Part shown: piece by piece, positions 14,811-23,947 of the stretch | Numbering within the stretch: the stretch's first letter is position 1 | How the letters are laid out: each line of letters opens with the position of its first letter | Source of the DNA: Pseudobdellovibrionaceae bacterium | Lineage (GTDB): Bacteria > Bdellovibrionota > Bdellovibrionia > Bdellovibrionales > Bdellovibrionaceae | Length of the DNA stretch: 47,367 nt | Assembly (NCBI GenBank): GCA_021731025.1 | Contig: JAKFYD010000012.1 | Span: 1 to 47,367, forward strand | Reading direction: 5' to 3' | The notes under the pieces: model-generated | Database searches by the model: none | Seen by the model: the letters and a program-made list of their open reading frames with translations, nothing else | Told to the model about the DNA's origin: nothing | Program-made: the position numbers and the translations under genes

Positions 14811-17279
14811 ATGGCTTATCTTCATTCGCCGACCTCAGATTCTGTTCATGAAGCAATTTCCATGAATCTGCCCAAGCACAACTTTCGCCTGAAAGCTTTG
14901 GCGCAAGTTTTTTGTGGAATTGTTTTTCTTTTGTGTTTGGGTATGATGCTGACGTGGATTTTTGGTGGTGCAGGGGCAAAACCAATTGTCGCGCGGATGA
15001 TGAAATTTAATACCGCATTAAGTTTAATATTTGCTTCAGTATCTTTGTACTATTCAAACTTACACCCGGGAAATGCAAAGCGATTTTTCTTTCCTCAGCT
15101 CATGGCTTCATTCGTAATTCTCATTGGTGGAATGACCTTTTTTGAATATATATTTGGAATCGATCTTGGGATTGATGAATTGTTCATCATGGATACCAGG
15201 AATGACGAAAGTGTTCTTTTTCCAGGGCGAATGGCTCCTAACGCGGCTTTTTGTTTATTGGTGCTTGGTCTCGCACTTCTTTTGATAGATGGAGCTGATG
15301 GTTTTAGAAAACTAGCTCAGCGCTTAGCCACACTTTCAGGAATGGTGGCGTTCTTTGCATTGATTGGATATCTTTTCGAAGCTCAAGGACTCTACCAGAT
15401 TTCTAACTACATACGAATTTCTCCTTACACGGCGGTTTGTGTCTGGCTTCTTTCAACCGGTGTTCTTTTTGCCCGTCCCCAGTATGGGATGGTTAAAATT
15501 TTATTAAGCCAAAATCCCAGCGGCCTTTTTGCACGGCGAATGCTTTTGGCCGCCATTATCTTACCTCCTATTTTAGGTTGGTTAGGTATGATGGCCGAGT
15601 ATATGGGCTACATGACCAGTGTAACTTCATCAGCTCTGGTAGCGACGTTGACTATTGTTTTGTTTATGTCCTTGGTGTGGTACAGTGCTGATGCCATGAG
15701 CTCTTCAGAGACAGCCCTTAACGAGAGCGAAGTGCAGTTTAGAACTTTAGCGAATTCAATTCCTCAATTAGCTTGGATGGCTGATAAAGATGGTTGGATT
15801 TTTTGGTACAATCAACGTTGGTTTGAATACACAGGGATGACATTGCAAGAGGGAGAAGGCTGGGGCTGGACTCGAGCTGTCCATGAAGATCATGTGCAGA
15901 AAGTTGTTGGCAGTGTTATCGAATCCATTAAAATTGGGGCGCCCTGGGAGCACACCTTCCCTGTTCGCTCGAAAGAAGGCCACTGGAACTGGTTTTTGTC
16001 TCGAGCCTTACCTGTAAGAAATAGTAAAAATGAAATTACTTTTTGGTTTGGAACAAATACGGATGTCACCGAAAAAATTCGTATTGAACAAGAGCTTAAA
16101 GAAAATAAAGAAGCGGCCGAAAAAGCAAATCAAGCCAAAACTCAATTTCTTGCAAATATGAGCCACGAAATTCGCACGCCCATTGGCGCTATCATGGGGT
16201 TCACGGAACTCCTCAAAAGCAGTAAGTCAGATTCCGACAAGCTCAATTTTATGGCGATCATCGAGAGAAATTCCCAGCAACTGTTGCGATTGATCGATGA
16301 CATTTTAGATCTTTCAAAAGTTGAAGCAGGTAAAATTGCCCTCGAGAAAATTAATTTTGTCTTCACGGATTTCCTTGCTGACATTGGCTCGGTTATGGCT
16401 TTGCGAGCTGCTGAAAAGGGAATCTCCTTTATCATGAGACTCGATGGCTTAGTTCCAGAAAAAATATGTACGGATCAACTTCGCTTGCGACAAATTCTTT
16501 CGAACATTGCCGGTAATGCCATTAAGTTCACCGAAGCGGGGAAAGTCGAACTCATTGTAAAAAATGATAACTCAAAATTGATTTTTACTGTTACTGATAC
16601 AGGTCCCGGGATTTCGCCGGAAAATAGTCAAAAATTATTTCAATCTTTTACCCAAGCAGATCCATCGATGACCCGCAAGTTCGGTGGAACGGGGCTGGGA
16701 TTAGTTTTATCTAAAAAATTAAGTCAGATTTTGGGTGGGGACCTTGTTCTTAAAGAGAGCCATCTTGGAAAAGGAAGCACCTTTGTAACGACGATTCAGT
16801 ATCAAGAAGTTAAAGATGCAAAGATGGTCGGCAAAGAAAGTTTAACGATACTTGAAAGCTCCGAAATTACCCATGCGGAAGAAAAGCGGAAGCTCGCTGG
16901 CCTTCGAGTCCTAGTTGTCGAAGATTCAGCAGATAATCGTATGCTCGTAACTACTTACTTGAAAAAAACGGGCGCTCACGTTGATATCGCGAACGATGGC
17001 GTCGAGGGCTATGATCAAGCGATGAAGCTGATGCCCGATGTGATATTGATGGATATTCAAATGCCAAGACTGGATGGGCACGCGACAACAAAACAACTTC
17101 GGCAAGCGGGCTTCACCAAACCAATCATTGCTTTGACGGCGCACGCTATGCGCGAAGAGCGTGACAAATGTTTCGAATCTGGGTGTACGGATTATCTGAC
17201 AAAACCTATTCATCGCGAAAAATTAATTGATGTACTTAACCGCTACAATCCTTCCAAAAATAATCAGGAGCATCTATGA
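14811..17279 (+). CDS. Hybrid sensor histidine kinase: 7-8 TM, PAS, HisKA, HATPase, receiver
   Basis: An 822-residue hybrid kinase. Residues about 27-292 form a multi-pass membrane sensor with three similar helices (FNTALSLIF, PNAAFCLLVLG, SPYTAVCVWLLS). A PAS/PAC domain (about 305-425, NSIPQLAWMADKDGWIFWYN) comes next. HisKA has phospho-acceptor His452 in ANMSHEIRTPIGA. HATPase_c follows (IAGNAIKF, DTGPGIS, GGTGLGL), then a receiver domain with Asp748 in DVILMDIQMPRLDG and the ALTAHAM/TDYLTKPI end. The ATG at 14811 (MAYLHSP) is chosen; a TTG lies 42 bases earlier. Phosphate should pass to an HPt protein, none of which is in the window. ATGA overlap couples it to the GyrI-like gene. Confidence 0.93.
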   Translation: MAYLHSPTSDSVHEAISMNLPKHNFRLKALAQVFCGIVFLLCLGMMLTWIFGGAGAKPIVARMMKFNTALSLIFASVSLYYSNLHPGNAKRFFFPQLMASFVILIGGMTFFEYIFGIDLGIDELFIMDTRNDESVLFPGRMAPNAAFCLLVLGLALLLIDGADGFRKLAQRLATLSGMVAFFALIGYLFEAQGLYQISNYIRISPYTAVCVWLLSTGVLFARPQYGMVKILLSQNPSGLFARRMLLAAIILPPILGWLGMMAEYMGYMTSVTSSALVATLTIVLFMSLVWYSADAMSSSETALNESEVQFRTLANSIPQLAWMADKDGWIFWYNQRWFEYTGMTLQEGEGWGWTRAVHEDHVQKVVGSVIESIKIGAPWEHTFPVRSKEGHWNWFLSRALPVRNSKNEITFWFGTNTDVTEKIRIEQELKENKEAAEKANQAKTQFLANMSHEIRTPIGAIMGFTELLKSSKSDSDKLNFMAIIERNSQQLLRLIDDILDLSKVEAGKIALEKINFVFTDFLADIGSVMALRAAEKGISFIMRLDGLVPEKICTDQLRLRQILSNIAGNAIKFTEAGKVELIVKNDNSKLIFTVTDTGPGISPENSQKLFQSFTQADPSMTRKFGGTGLGLVLSKKLSQILGGDLVLKESHLGKGSTFVTTIQYQEVKDAKMVGKESLTILESSEITHAEEKRKLAGLRVLVVEDSADNRMLVTTYLKKTGAHVDIANDGVEGYDQAMKLMPDVILMDIQMPRLDGHATTKQLRQAGFTKPIIALTAHAMREERDKCFESGCTDYLTKPIHREKLIDVLNRYNPSKNNQEHL

Positions 17280-17734
17280 ATCTCACCGAAAAACCCGACG
17301 TGATCGATTGGCCGCTAACACATTTTCTTTTCGTCGAAAAAATCGGCCCCTTTATGGAAACCGCTCAAAAAGCGTGGGAAGAATTGCACAAAGGGACTCC
17401 TGAAATTTCAAAGCAACATAAAATTTCCAGGTACATGAGCTTGTACAAAATCGAACCAAAAATGCTCTACCGCGCCGGCGTCGCCATCGAGGGAAAACCT
17501 TCAAGCATCCCTGAGGGCTTTAAGTACGAAGCCTTCGAAGGCGGAAAATATGCCCGTTTTGTTTTGACGGGATCTTATGCGAATTTGCCCAAAGCTTGTG
17601 GCCGCGTTTTCCAGACTGTGAAGGAAACAGGGTTACCTGTACGCCCAGGTTATTTTATCGAGAACTATGTGAATGATCCACGCACGACTCCGGAGGATCA
17701 GTTAGTCACGGAGATTTTGATTCCGACGAAATAG
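17276..17734 (+). CDS. GyrI-like small-molecule-binding domain protein
   Basis: A 152-residue protein of the AraC-effector-binding/GyrI-like (SOUL-related) fold, without a DNA-binding domain. Telling segments are HFLFVEKIGPFMETAQKAW, then MLYRAGVAIEG, FKYEAFEGGKYARFVLTGSY and PGYFIENYVNDPRTTPEDQL, ending LVTEILIPTK. Stand-alone members bind small hydrophobic ligands or inhibit gyrase, and the ligand is unknown here. Its ATG overlaps the hybrid-kinase TGA (ATGA), so it is co-translated and may belong to the same sensing pathway. Confidence 0.85.
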   Translation: MNLTEKPDVIDWPLTHFLFVEKIGPFMETAQKAWEELHKGTPEISKQHKISRYMSLYKIEPKMLYRAGVAIEGKPSSIPEGFKYEAFEGGKYARFVLTGSYANLPKACGRVFQTVKETGLPVRPGYFIENYVNDPRTTPEDQLVTEILIPTK

Positions 17735-17756
17735 ATTAATTAAAAAAGGACACCCC

Positions 17757-18800
17757 ATGATCAAAGCCAAAGCCTATGCTGCTCAGTCTTCAACTTCTCC
17801 CTTAGCACCTTTTCAACTCGAGAGAAGATCTCCGAACCCGAATGATGTTGTGATTCAAATCGCTTACTGTGGAATTTGCCACTCTGATATTCACACAGCT
17901 CGCGGTGAATGGGGTCCCACCGATTACCCCTGCGTTCCCGGTCACGAAATTGTTGGCAAAGTTATTCAAGTCGGAAAAAAAGTTAAAAAGTTCAAAGTCG
18001 GAGATCTAGCCGGAGTCGGTTGCTTTGTGGATTCCTGCGGAAAGTGTTCTCCTTGCAAATCTCACGAAGAGCAGTTTTGTGAAAATCATGCTGTCTACAC
18101 TTATGCCAGCACAGAGTTGGATGGAAAGACACGCACCTTTGGGGGTTATTCCACTCACATTACTGTGAAAGATAAGTATGTCTTAAAAGTCAAAAAAGGT
18201 CTGCCCCTCGAAAGAGTGGCCCCTTTACTTTGTGCAGGTATCACCACTTATTCTCCTTTGAAAAGATACGGAACTAAAAAAGGAAAAAAAGTGGGAGTGG
18301 TTGGTTTAGGTGGTCTGGGCCATATGGCTGTGAAGTTGGCCAAAGCTATGGGCGCTGAAGTTACTGTGTTCAGCACATCTCCGGATAAGCAAGCGGATGC
18401 AAAAAGACTAGGAGCAAAAAATTTCCTCATTACAAAAGATCCTAAAAATTTTTCAAATTATGCAGGCAAATTGGATTTGATCATTGATACAGTTTCGGCC
18501 GAACATGATTTCGCACCTTACCTGAGCACATTAAAAATTGGTGGAATTATGGTGTTGGTTGGAGTTCCTCCAGAATCCAGCAAGTTAAGATCTACTTCCT
18601 TGATTGGTGGTCGAAAACATTTAGCGGGCTCTTTGATCGGTGGTATTAAAGAAACTCAAGAGATGTTGGACTTCTGTGCGCGAAAAAAAGTTTTTTCAGA
18701 CATTGAACTGATTCCTGCAGAAAAAATCAACGAAGCTTATGAAAGAACCATCAAGGGACAAGTGAAATACCGTTTCGTTATTGACGCTGAAACTTTTTAA
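17757..18800 (+). CDS. NAD(P)-dependent alcohol dehydrogenase, YahK/cinnamyl-alcohol type
   Basis: A 347-residue zinc-dependent medium-chain dehydrogenase. The catalytic zinc ligand region is CGICHSDIHTARGEWG with GHEIVGKV. The structural zinc cysteines are in DSCGKCSPCKSHEEQFC. The Rossmann motif is VGVVGLGGLGHMAVKLAKA, followed by FSTSPDKQADAKRLGA. A Ser at the end of the second strand (FSTS) points to NADP preference, as in YahK/CAD enzymes that reduce aldehydes. It starts 22 bases after the GyrI-like gene with an AAAGGA site. Its stop shares a TTAA with the convergent MATE gene. Confidence 0.93.
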   Translation: MIKAKAYAAQSSTSPLAPFQLERRSPNPNDVVIQIAYCGICHSDIHTARGEWGPTDYPCVPGHEIVGKVIQVGKKVKKFKVGDLAGVGCFVDSCGKCSPCKSHEEQFCENHAVYTYASTELDGKTRTFGGYSTHITVKDKYVLKVKKGLPLERVAPLLCAGITTYSPLKRYGTKKGKKVGVVGLGGLGHMAVKLAKAMGAEVTVFSTSPDKQADAKRLGAKNFLITKDPKNFSNYAGKLDLIIDTVSAEHDFAPYLSTLKIGGIMVLVGVPPESSKLRSTSLIGGRKHLAGSLIGGIKETQEMLDFCARKKVFSDIELIPAEKINEAYERTIKGQVKYRFVIDAETF

Positions 18801-20173
18801 ACTTTAACGCTTTTCCAATTTCCCTTTTTGAAATAATACCAAGCCAACACCGCAAGCAGAGCATGAGCGACAGGAATAGCAACGATGGCTCCTAAGGCCT
18901 TAAGATCTGTTTTCTCGGCAAGGAAATAAGCAAAGGGAGTTTGGAACACCCAAAAGCAAATGAAATTAAGCCATGTGGGTACTTTTGTATCTCCAGCGCC
19001 ATTCAAAGCTTGAGTGATCACCATAGCAATCCCGTAAAAAATATAGCCAGATCCAATAACTTGCATGGCTTGAACTCCATGGGCGACGACAATAGGGTCC
19101 TGGGTAAAAATTTCGATCACCGAACGGGCAAAGATCAAGAAAAATACAGTCACAAAAGCCATCAGCACAATGCTGTATTTGGTTGTTATCCAAACGCTTT
19201 CTTCAGCTCGTTGAAACTGTTTTGCTCCTAAATTTTGTCCAACCAAAGTGGCCGCTGCGTTGCTGAGCCCCCACGCAGGTAGAATGAAAAACACAAAGTT
19301 GCGAAATGCAATTTGGTAACCAGCTGAAGCCGCGGTGCCACCAATTTCTGCAACTAAACGAGTGAGTAAGATCCAACTGCCACTGCCGATCATAAATTGC
19401 AATGAAGCTGGCCAAGCAATTTTTACGATGGACTTAACGACGGGGAAATCAAAATTAAAATGTTGTAAACGAAGCTTCAAAAGTCCACTGCCTCGAAACA
19501 AATGGATGCTTTGATAAAGGACACCGGCACTTCGGCCAATAACCGTGGCGATAGCAGCGCCCTTAAGACCCCAGAAGTGAATAAAGATAGGACACAAAAT
19601 AATATTAGTTCCACTGGCGATCCATAAGCTCTTCATGGCCATGGCTGCATCACCAGCCCCGCGAAAAATACCATTGATTAAAAATAAAAGTAAAATGGCC
19701 GTGCTTCCACCCAGCATGATTTGCATGAAGGAAGTTCCTTCTTCCACCACATCGGGGCTAGCTCCCATAAGTGCTAAAATTTCTCGACCGTATATAACTC
19801 CAAAGATACTTAACACCACCGAGATAGCGATAGAAAAAACCAATGACTGAGCGCCCGCGTGAGAAGCACCCTCAGGATTTTTTTCACCGATTCGACGAGC
19901 GACAACAGCCGTGGCTCCCGTGCTCACTCCAATGGCTATCGAATAAATGATGGTGATCACGGATTCAGTAAGACCGACAGTCGCAATAGCATTTTGTCCT
20001 AATTTGCTGACGAAAAACATGTCGACGACAGCAAACACACTTTCTAAGCTCAATTCTAAAATCATCGGAACGGCAAGAAGGATAACAGCCTCAGGAATAT
20101 TGCCTTCAGTGTAATCGTGATTTTCACCTTTAAGGGCACGCTTGATGGTCACAAATAAATTTTTTAGAGTCAT
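18797..20173 (-). CDS. MATE-family multidrug/sodium antiporter
   Basis: A 458-residue inner-membrane transporter with about 12 helices and the MATE two-bundle layout. The beginning of each half is recognisable: PEAVILLAVPMILELSLES and VKSIVKIAWPASLQFMIGS. Conserved TATVVARRIGEKN-type and AAATLVGQNLGAK motifs are visible. MATE proteins export drugs or metabolites in exchange for Na+ or H+. The gene is single, with no adjacent regulator. The next minus-strand gene upstream encodes the CoA-binding protein. Confidence 0.93.
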   Translation of the reverse strand: MTLKNLFVTIKRALKGENHDYTEGNIPEAVILLAVPMILELSLESVFAVVDMFFVSKLGQNAIATVGLTESVITIIYSIAIGVSTGATAVVARRIGEKNPEGASHAGAQSLVFSIAISVVLSIFGVIYGREILALMGASPDVVEEGTSFMQIMLGGSTAILLLFLINGIFRGAGDAAMAMKSLWIASGTNIILCPIFIHFWGLKGAAIATVIGRSAGVLYQSIHLFRGSGLLKLRLQHFNFDFPVVKSIVKIAWPASLQFMIGSGSWILLTRLVAEIGGTAASAGYQIAFRNFVFFILPAWGLSNAAATLVGQNLGAKQFQRAEESVWITTKYSIVLMAFVTVFFLIFARSVIEIFTQDPIVVAHGVQAMQVIGSGYIFYGIAMVITQALNGAGDTKVPTWLNFICFWVFQTPFAYFLAEKTDLKALGAIVAIPVAHALLAVLAWYYFKKGNWKSVKV

Positions 20174-20197
20174 AGATGAACAAGTATACAGATTTTT

Positions 20198-20611
20198 TTA
20201 CGAAAACCATCTTTTATGTTCGATTATTAAACATCGATTAGACACCACTTTCAGTCCAGCTTTTTCAGCACGAACTTCAGCCTCGGGATGAGAGATTCCC
20301 AATTGTAACCATAATACTTCCACTCCTCCAGTGGCTAAGACTTCATCGACAACTTCGGGTATGCGATCAGAACTGCGAAAGACATTAACAAACTTGCGCT
20401 GTTCCAGGGGCACGTCTTTCAACCGAGAATAAATTTTAAATCCACCTTCACTATGGGCTTTAGGATAGACACCCACAATACTCCAACCCTTATTTTTGAT
20501 GTATACCGGGACATAGTGGCTAGGCTTTTCGCTGTCAGGACTTAGTCCCAGCACGCAGATCGATTTATGATTTTCCATGAGTTGCTTAATTTCATTGTCT
20601 TTAATATTCAT
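20198..20611 (-). CDS. CoA-binding-domain protein (YccU-like)
   Basis: A 137-residue single-domain protein of the CoA_binding_2 family. The Rossmann-type start is ICVLGLSPDSEKPSHYVP. VYPKAHSEGGFKIYSRLKDVP, DRIPEVVDEVLATGGVEVLW and the end VVSNRCLIIEH are all typical. It binds CoA or CoA-like ligands, and the role is unknown. A GAGGAA site precedes the ATG, and the upstream hybrid-kinase stop is only nine bases away, so the two form an operon. Confidence 0.92.
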   Translation of the reverse strand: MNIKDNEIKQLMENHKSICVLGLSPDSEKPSHYVPVYIKNKGWSIVGVYPKAHSEGGFKIYSRLKDVPLEQRKFVNVFRSSDRIPEVVDEVLATGGVEVLWLQLGISHPEAEVRAEKAGLKVVSNRCLIIEHKRWFS

Positions 20612-20620
20612 AAAATTTCC

Positions 20621-23092
20621 TCAGGGGAGATGTTTAGTTATGGTTTGTATGAGGGCACTGACGTTAACAGGTTTCGTCAGATAATCGGTGCAGCCAGCTT
20701 CGTCGCACTTCTGTCGGTCATCGTTCATGGCGTGTGCTGTTAAGGCAATAATAGGATGAGTGAAATTTTTTTCTCGCAAAATTCGAGTTGCACTGTGGCC
20801 ATCGAGCACCGGCATTTGCACGTCCATAAGAATCAGATCGTAATTTTCCTTAAGCGCTTTTTTAACACCAATATCTCCATTCTCTGCGCAGTCAACCACC
20901 GCTCCCATTTTCGTAAGGAGATGTTCAATCAACAATTGATTGTCTAAAGAGTCATCGATCACTAAAATTTTTCGACCTTTAAGTGAAGGCAGAGGTCGCG
21001 CGACAGGCGGTGGAGGCGTCGTTTTAGCAACAAGATTTGTGGCAATTTCAAGACAGAAAGTAGTGCCCATTCCTTCTTGCGAATTTTGTAAAACTAAATC
21101 TCCGCCTAAACCCTGGGCTAATTTTTTTGAAAGGATTAAACCTAATCCAGTTCCGCCATATTTTCGGGTCACTGAGGCATCAGCTTGACTAAAGGGTTTA
21201 AACAATTTTTCACGAACTTTTTCGGAAATTCCAATGCCTGTATCCGTCACCGAAAAAATGAGGCGTTCTTTTGTCTGATCCTTTTGGACAGATATCTTGA
21301 TGTAACCCTGAGTGGTAAACTTAATTGCATTGCCGATGACGTTATTTAAAATTTGCTTCAGTCGAAGCGGATCAGTCACCAATTGCTGAGGAATATCGCC
21401 AATAAATTCGACCATCAACTGAAGGCCTTTGGCATCGGCCTTTGCTTTCATCAGAGCTGTCACTTCATTCAGTAATTCAGGTAAGGAAACGGACATGATC
21501 TCCCAGTCGATGTGTCCCCCTTCAACTTTCGAGAGATCCAGAATGTCATCAATCAGGTGAAGCAAGAGATCGCCATTGCGTTGAATGATATTGTGATATT
21601 CAGCGCGCTCTTCCTCTGTTAAGTTTTCAGACCTTAAAATTTCATTAAATCCGATTAAGGCATTAAGTGGAGTCCTGATTTCGTGAGACATATTAGCAAG
21701 AAAAGTTGTTTTTGCATGGTTCGCATTCTCGGCAAGTTCCCGAGCGGTTTTTTCACTTTCATAGAGTAATGCTTTTTCTATCGCTAGGCCTGCGCGACGA
21801 CCAATATCTTCAGCTAAAGTTAAATCTAAATTAGTAAAAATCCGCCCAGATTCTGAGGCGATTAAAGAGATAGCGCCCAAAACGCCTTGGCTTCCAACGA
21901 TGGGGACAATCATTACTGAATTCATTCCTAATTTTTTTATATCGGCTAAATGTTCGGGGCTACGTGCCGCTCTTTCAATCGCCGCTTCAGGTATGTGCTC
22001 GTAAAATTCAGATTGTCCTGTTCGAACGACTTTTGGGGCTCCAGTGGGAGCATTCCAATCTTGCGGATATTTTTTTTGATACTCTTTGGCCCACTCACGC
22101 ACAGCGGGATCCCGATGCCACACAATTTTTGTTGGCTTTTCAGTGACTCTTAAAATATCGACGACACACCAATCAGCCATTTGGGGGACAATCAATTCAC
22201 AGAGTTGTTGGAGGGTAACAAGATAATTTAAAGATGAATTTAAGATGACTCCGGCTTCGGCAATAAGACGGAAAGTGGCTTCACGACCTTTTAATGCATT
22301 TTCATTTTCTTTATGAGTGGTGAAATCTCTAAAAATCGAAACGGCGTAGAGAACATCGCCATTGTCATCGAAGACCGGAGCCGCATTGACAATAGACCAA
22401 CGTCTTTCACCGGAACCCTTCATAAAGAACTGTATAATAGTTTCAGGCGGATTGCGATTTCCCTTTAAAGCTAAACGACCTGGTAGTTTTTCAAGAGGAA
22501 ACGGATTTCCCTCCTCGTCCAACAAAACATAGCGACTCATCACTTGTTCTGTGGGTGTGGAAATCATTTCTTCCACAGAATCAAAGCCACACATTCTTGC
22601 GCCAATTTGATTGGCAAAAATAAAATTTCCGTTTCGATCAAAAACGGTGACTCCATCGGTGATGCCTTCAATGATAATGCGCAGTTGGTCTCGAGATCTT
22701 TGAAGATCGCCAAGAAGCCTTTTCTGATCTTCAATATCAGTTGCAGTGCCAATCCATCTTTCAACATGATTTTCTTGATTTTTAATGGGTACGGCTCTTC
22801 CGAGAAACCAATGGTAAGTGCCATCGAATCTTTTCAAACGAAATTCACGCTGAAAGATTTCGCCGGTAAGGATGCAATTGAACCAGGCTTGGGAAGCTTG
22901 TTCTTTATCGGCAGGATGAAGAGCGTCGTACCAATGGGATAAAACTTCCTGCGCCGAACTTCCTCCGACGTATTCAACGTAGCGTTGATTAATATAATTT
23001 ATATGACCGTAAGCATTTGAAGCCCAAACCAACTGCGGGATGGCTTCAGCAAGGCCATGGATACCTTCTATCAATTTCCACCAGTTTTCCAA
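20621..23092 (-). CDS. Soluble hybrid histidine kinase: PAS-PAS-GAF-HisKA-HATPase-receiver
   Basis: An 823-residue cytoplasmic hybrid kinase with no membrane helix. PAS1 (about 12-125, AEAIPQLVWASNAYGHINYI) is followed by PAS2 (about 132-262), GAF (about 280-445), HisKA with His470 in ANMSHEIRTPLNA, HATPase_c (VIGNAIKF, DTGIGIS, GGTGLGLI) and a receiver (about 707-820). The receiver carries Asp757 in YDLILMDVQMP and ends ALTAHAMNDDRQKC...TDYLTKPV. The only start is TTG 23092, since TAA lies seven codons upstream. It overlaps the end of the decayed DUF6766 gene by 22 bases. It shares architecture with the kinases at 14811 and 23948, suggesting duplication. Confidence 0.93.
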   Translation of the reverse strand: MENWWKLIEGIHGLAEAIPQLVWASNAYGHINYINQRYVEYVGGSSAQEVLSHWYDALHPADKEQASQAWFNCILTGEIFQREFRLKRFDGTYHWFLGRAVPIKNQENHVERWIGTATDIEDQKRLLGDLQRSRDQLRIIIEGITDGVTVFDRNGNFIFANQIGARMCGFDSVEEMISTPTEQVMSRYVLLDEEGNPFPLEKLPGRLALKGNRNPPETIIQFFMKGSGERRWSIVNAAPVFDDNGDVLYAVSIFRDFTTHKENENALKGREATFRLIAEAGVILNSSLNYLVTLQQLCELIVPQMADWCVVDILRVTEKPTKIVWHRDPAVREWAKEYQKKYPQDWNAPTGAPKVVRTGQSEFYEHIPEAAIERAARSPEHLADIKKLGMNSVMIVPIVGSQGVLGAISLIASESGRIFTNLDLTLAEDIGRRAGLAIEKALLYESEKTARELAENANHAKTTFLANMSHEIRTPLNALIGFNEILRSENLTEEERAEYHNIIQRNGDLLLHLIDDILDLSKVEGGHIDWEIMSVSLPELLNEVTALMKAKADAKGLQLMVEFIGDIPQQLVTDPLRLKQILNNVIGNAIKFTTQGYIKISVQKDQTKERLIFSVTDTGIGISEKVREKLFKPFSQADASVTRKYGGTGLGLILSKKLAQGLGGDLVLQNSQEGMGTTFCLEIATNLVAKTTPPPPVARPLPSLKGRKILVIDDSLDNQLLIEHLLTKMGAVVDCAENGDIGVKKALKENYDLILMDVQMPVLDGHSATRILREKNFTHPIIALTAHAMNDDRQKCDEAGCTDYLTKPVNVSALIQTITKHLP

Positions 23093-23500
23093 TAGGGATC
23101 TTTCAGCTTTTTAGACTGAGGAGAACCCTTCTGACGGAAAAATATACTCAATATACCCATTAAGGCGATAGAAAAAAATTCGCTTTGCCAATTTTGAAAA
23201 GATTCAAACCAGAATTCGTATTCTAAAAACACTTCAGAGAATGAAATCAGCTCTTTTCCGTTCAAATAGACAAAAAAAGTCAATTGAAGAAATTCGGATT
23301 CCATACTTTTCACTAAGGCTACTTATAAAGTGACCTGAGCCTAGATATTCACTCCAATAAATTAAAGGGGGATGATTATTTTGGATGAGTTCTTCATTGT
23401 GAGCGTGGAATCCTGCGGCAATTTGGCCAAGGACAGAAATTAAAAACAATATAAACAAAACAAGAGTAAGAGTGAAATTCTTTAATTTTAAACGCCTCAT
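23071..23500 (-). pseudogene. DUF6766-family membrane protein, frameshifted and internally deleted
   Basis: The start has a good GGAGA site and ATG at 23500, and encodes LVLFILFLISVLGQIAAGF, HAHNEELIQ and YLGSGHFISSLSEK, typical of DUF6766. At about 23305 the continuation (MESEFLQ, normally WESEFLQ) is in another frame, a one-base shift. After FLQLTFFVYLNGKELI the sequence jumps to FWFESFQNWQSEF and FFRQKGSPQSKKL. In full-length members these come after a second helix-containing repeat, so about 80-90 residues seem to be missing. The remnant ends in the 5' end of the hybrid kinase. The two lesions make a functional product unlikely. Family length is recalled, not computed. Confidence 0.75.
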
Positions 23501-23535
23501 ATCTAATCTCCACAGAGTTGGAGGCACCTAAAATA

Positions 23536-23570
23536 AATAAAGCGGTTCCTTAGAACCGCTTTATTTTTAT
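23536..23570. terminator. Bidirectional Rho-independent terminator
   Basis: AATAAAGCGGTTC-CTTA-GAACCGCTTTATT is a perfect 13-bp inverted repeat, followed by TTTAT on the plus strand and preceded by A/T-rich sequence. It lies 13 bases after the stop of the 44-residue gene (minus strand) and just before the DUF6766 remnant, so it should end the small gene's transcript. Confidence 0.8.
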
Positions 23571-23582
23571 AGAGCAGCCAGA

Positions 23583-23717
23583 TTATCGAGATTGACGAGA
23601 AGATGTTCCTCGTCCACCTTTTTGTCCACCTGAACGTGAACTTGAGTTTGAACCTTGTCCACGAGCTGACATACGTGAACTTCCTTGTGAACGTTTTGTA
23701 TCTTTAGATGCTGCCAT
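23583..23717 (-). CDS. 44-residue basic Ser/Gly/Arg-rich protein
   Basis: A tiny protein, starting MAASKDTKRSQGSSRM and continuing as repeats of Ser, Gly, Arg and Gln (GQKGGRGTSSRQSR). It is strongly basic and predicted to be fully disordered. The perfect AAGGAGG site at 23723-23729, six bases before the ATG, and the downstream terminator argue that it is a real gene. An upstream extension in frame is not needed. The composition suggests nucleic-acid binding or a stress protein, which is inference. It resembles in style the 65-residue protein at 36360. Confidence 0.65.
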   Translation of the reverse strand: MAASKDTKRSQGSSRMSARGQGSNSSSRSGGQKGGRGTSSRQSR

Positions 23718-23947
23718 AGGGCCCTCCTTGTTTTTCCATTTATAAAAATGGGGTTTTGCTGTCCCGAATTGCAATGCTGGTGCCAAAATAGTTTTAAAAA
23801 ATTGAAATTCTTTTTCCTCTCGGAGTGCTCTCTTGAAAAGATATTCAAGGAACCGTATTTTTAAAAAAGCACTATTAAAAAAAGTGGATTTTATTCACTT
23901 AGGTGGGGATATATTGGAATTAAATTTGTAAAAGAGATACTGCTTGC

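Noticed and set aside
23583-23717. Tandem DNA repeat in the Ser/Gly/Arg coding sequence
   Set aside because: The repetition is at amino-acid level only; codons vary, so it is not a DNA tandem repeat.
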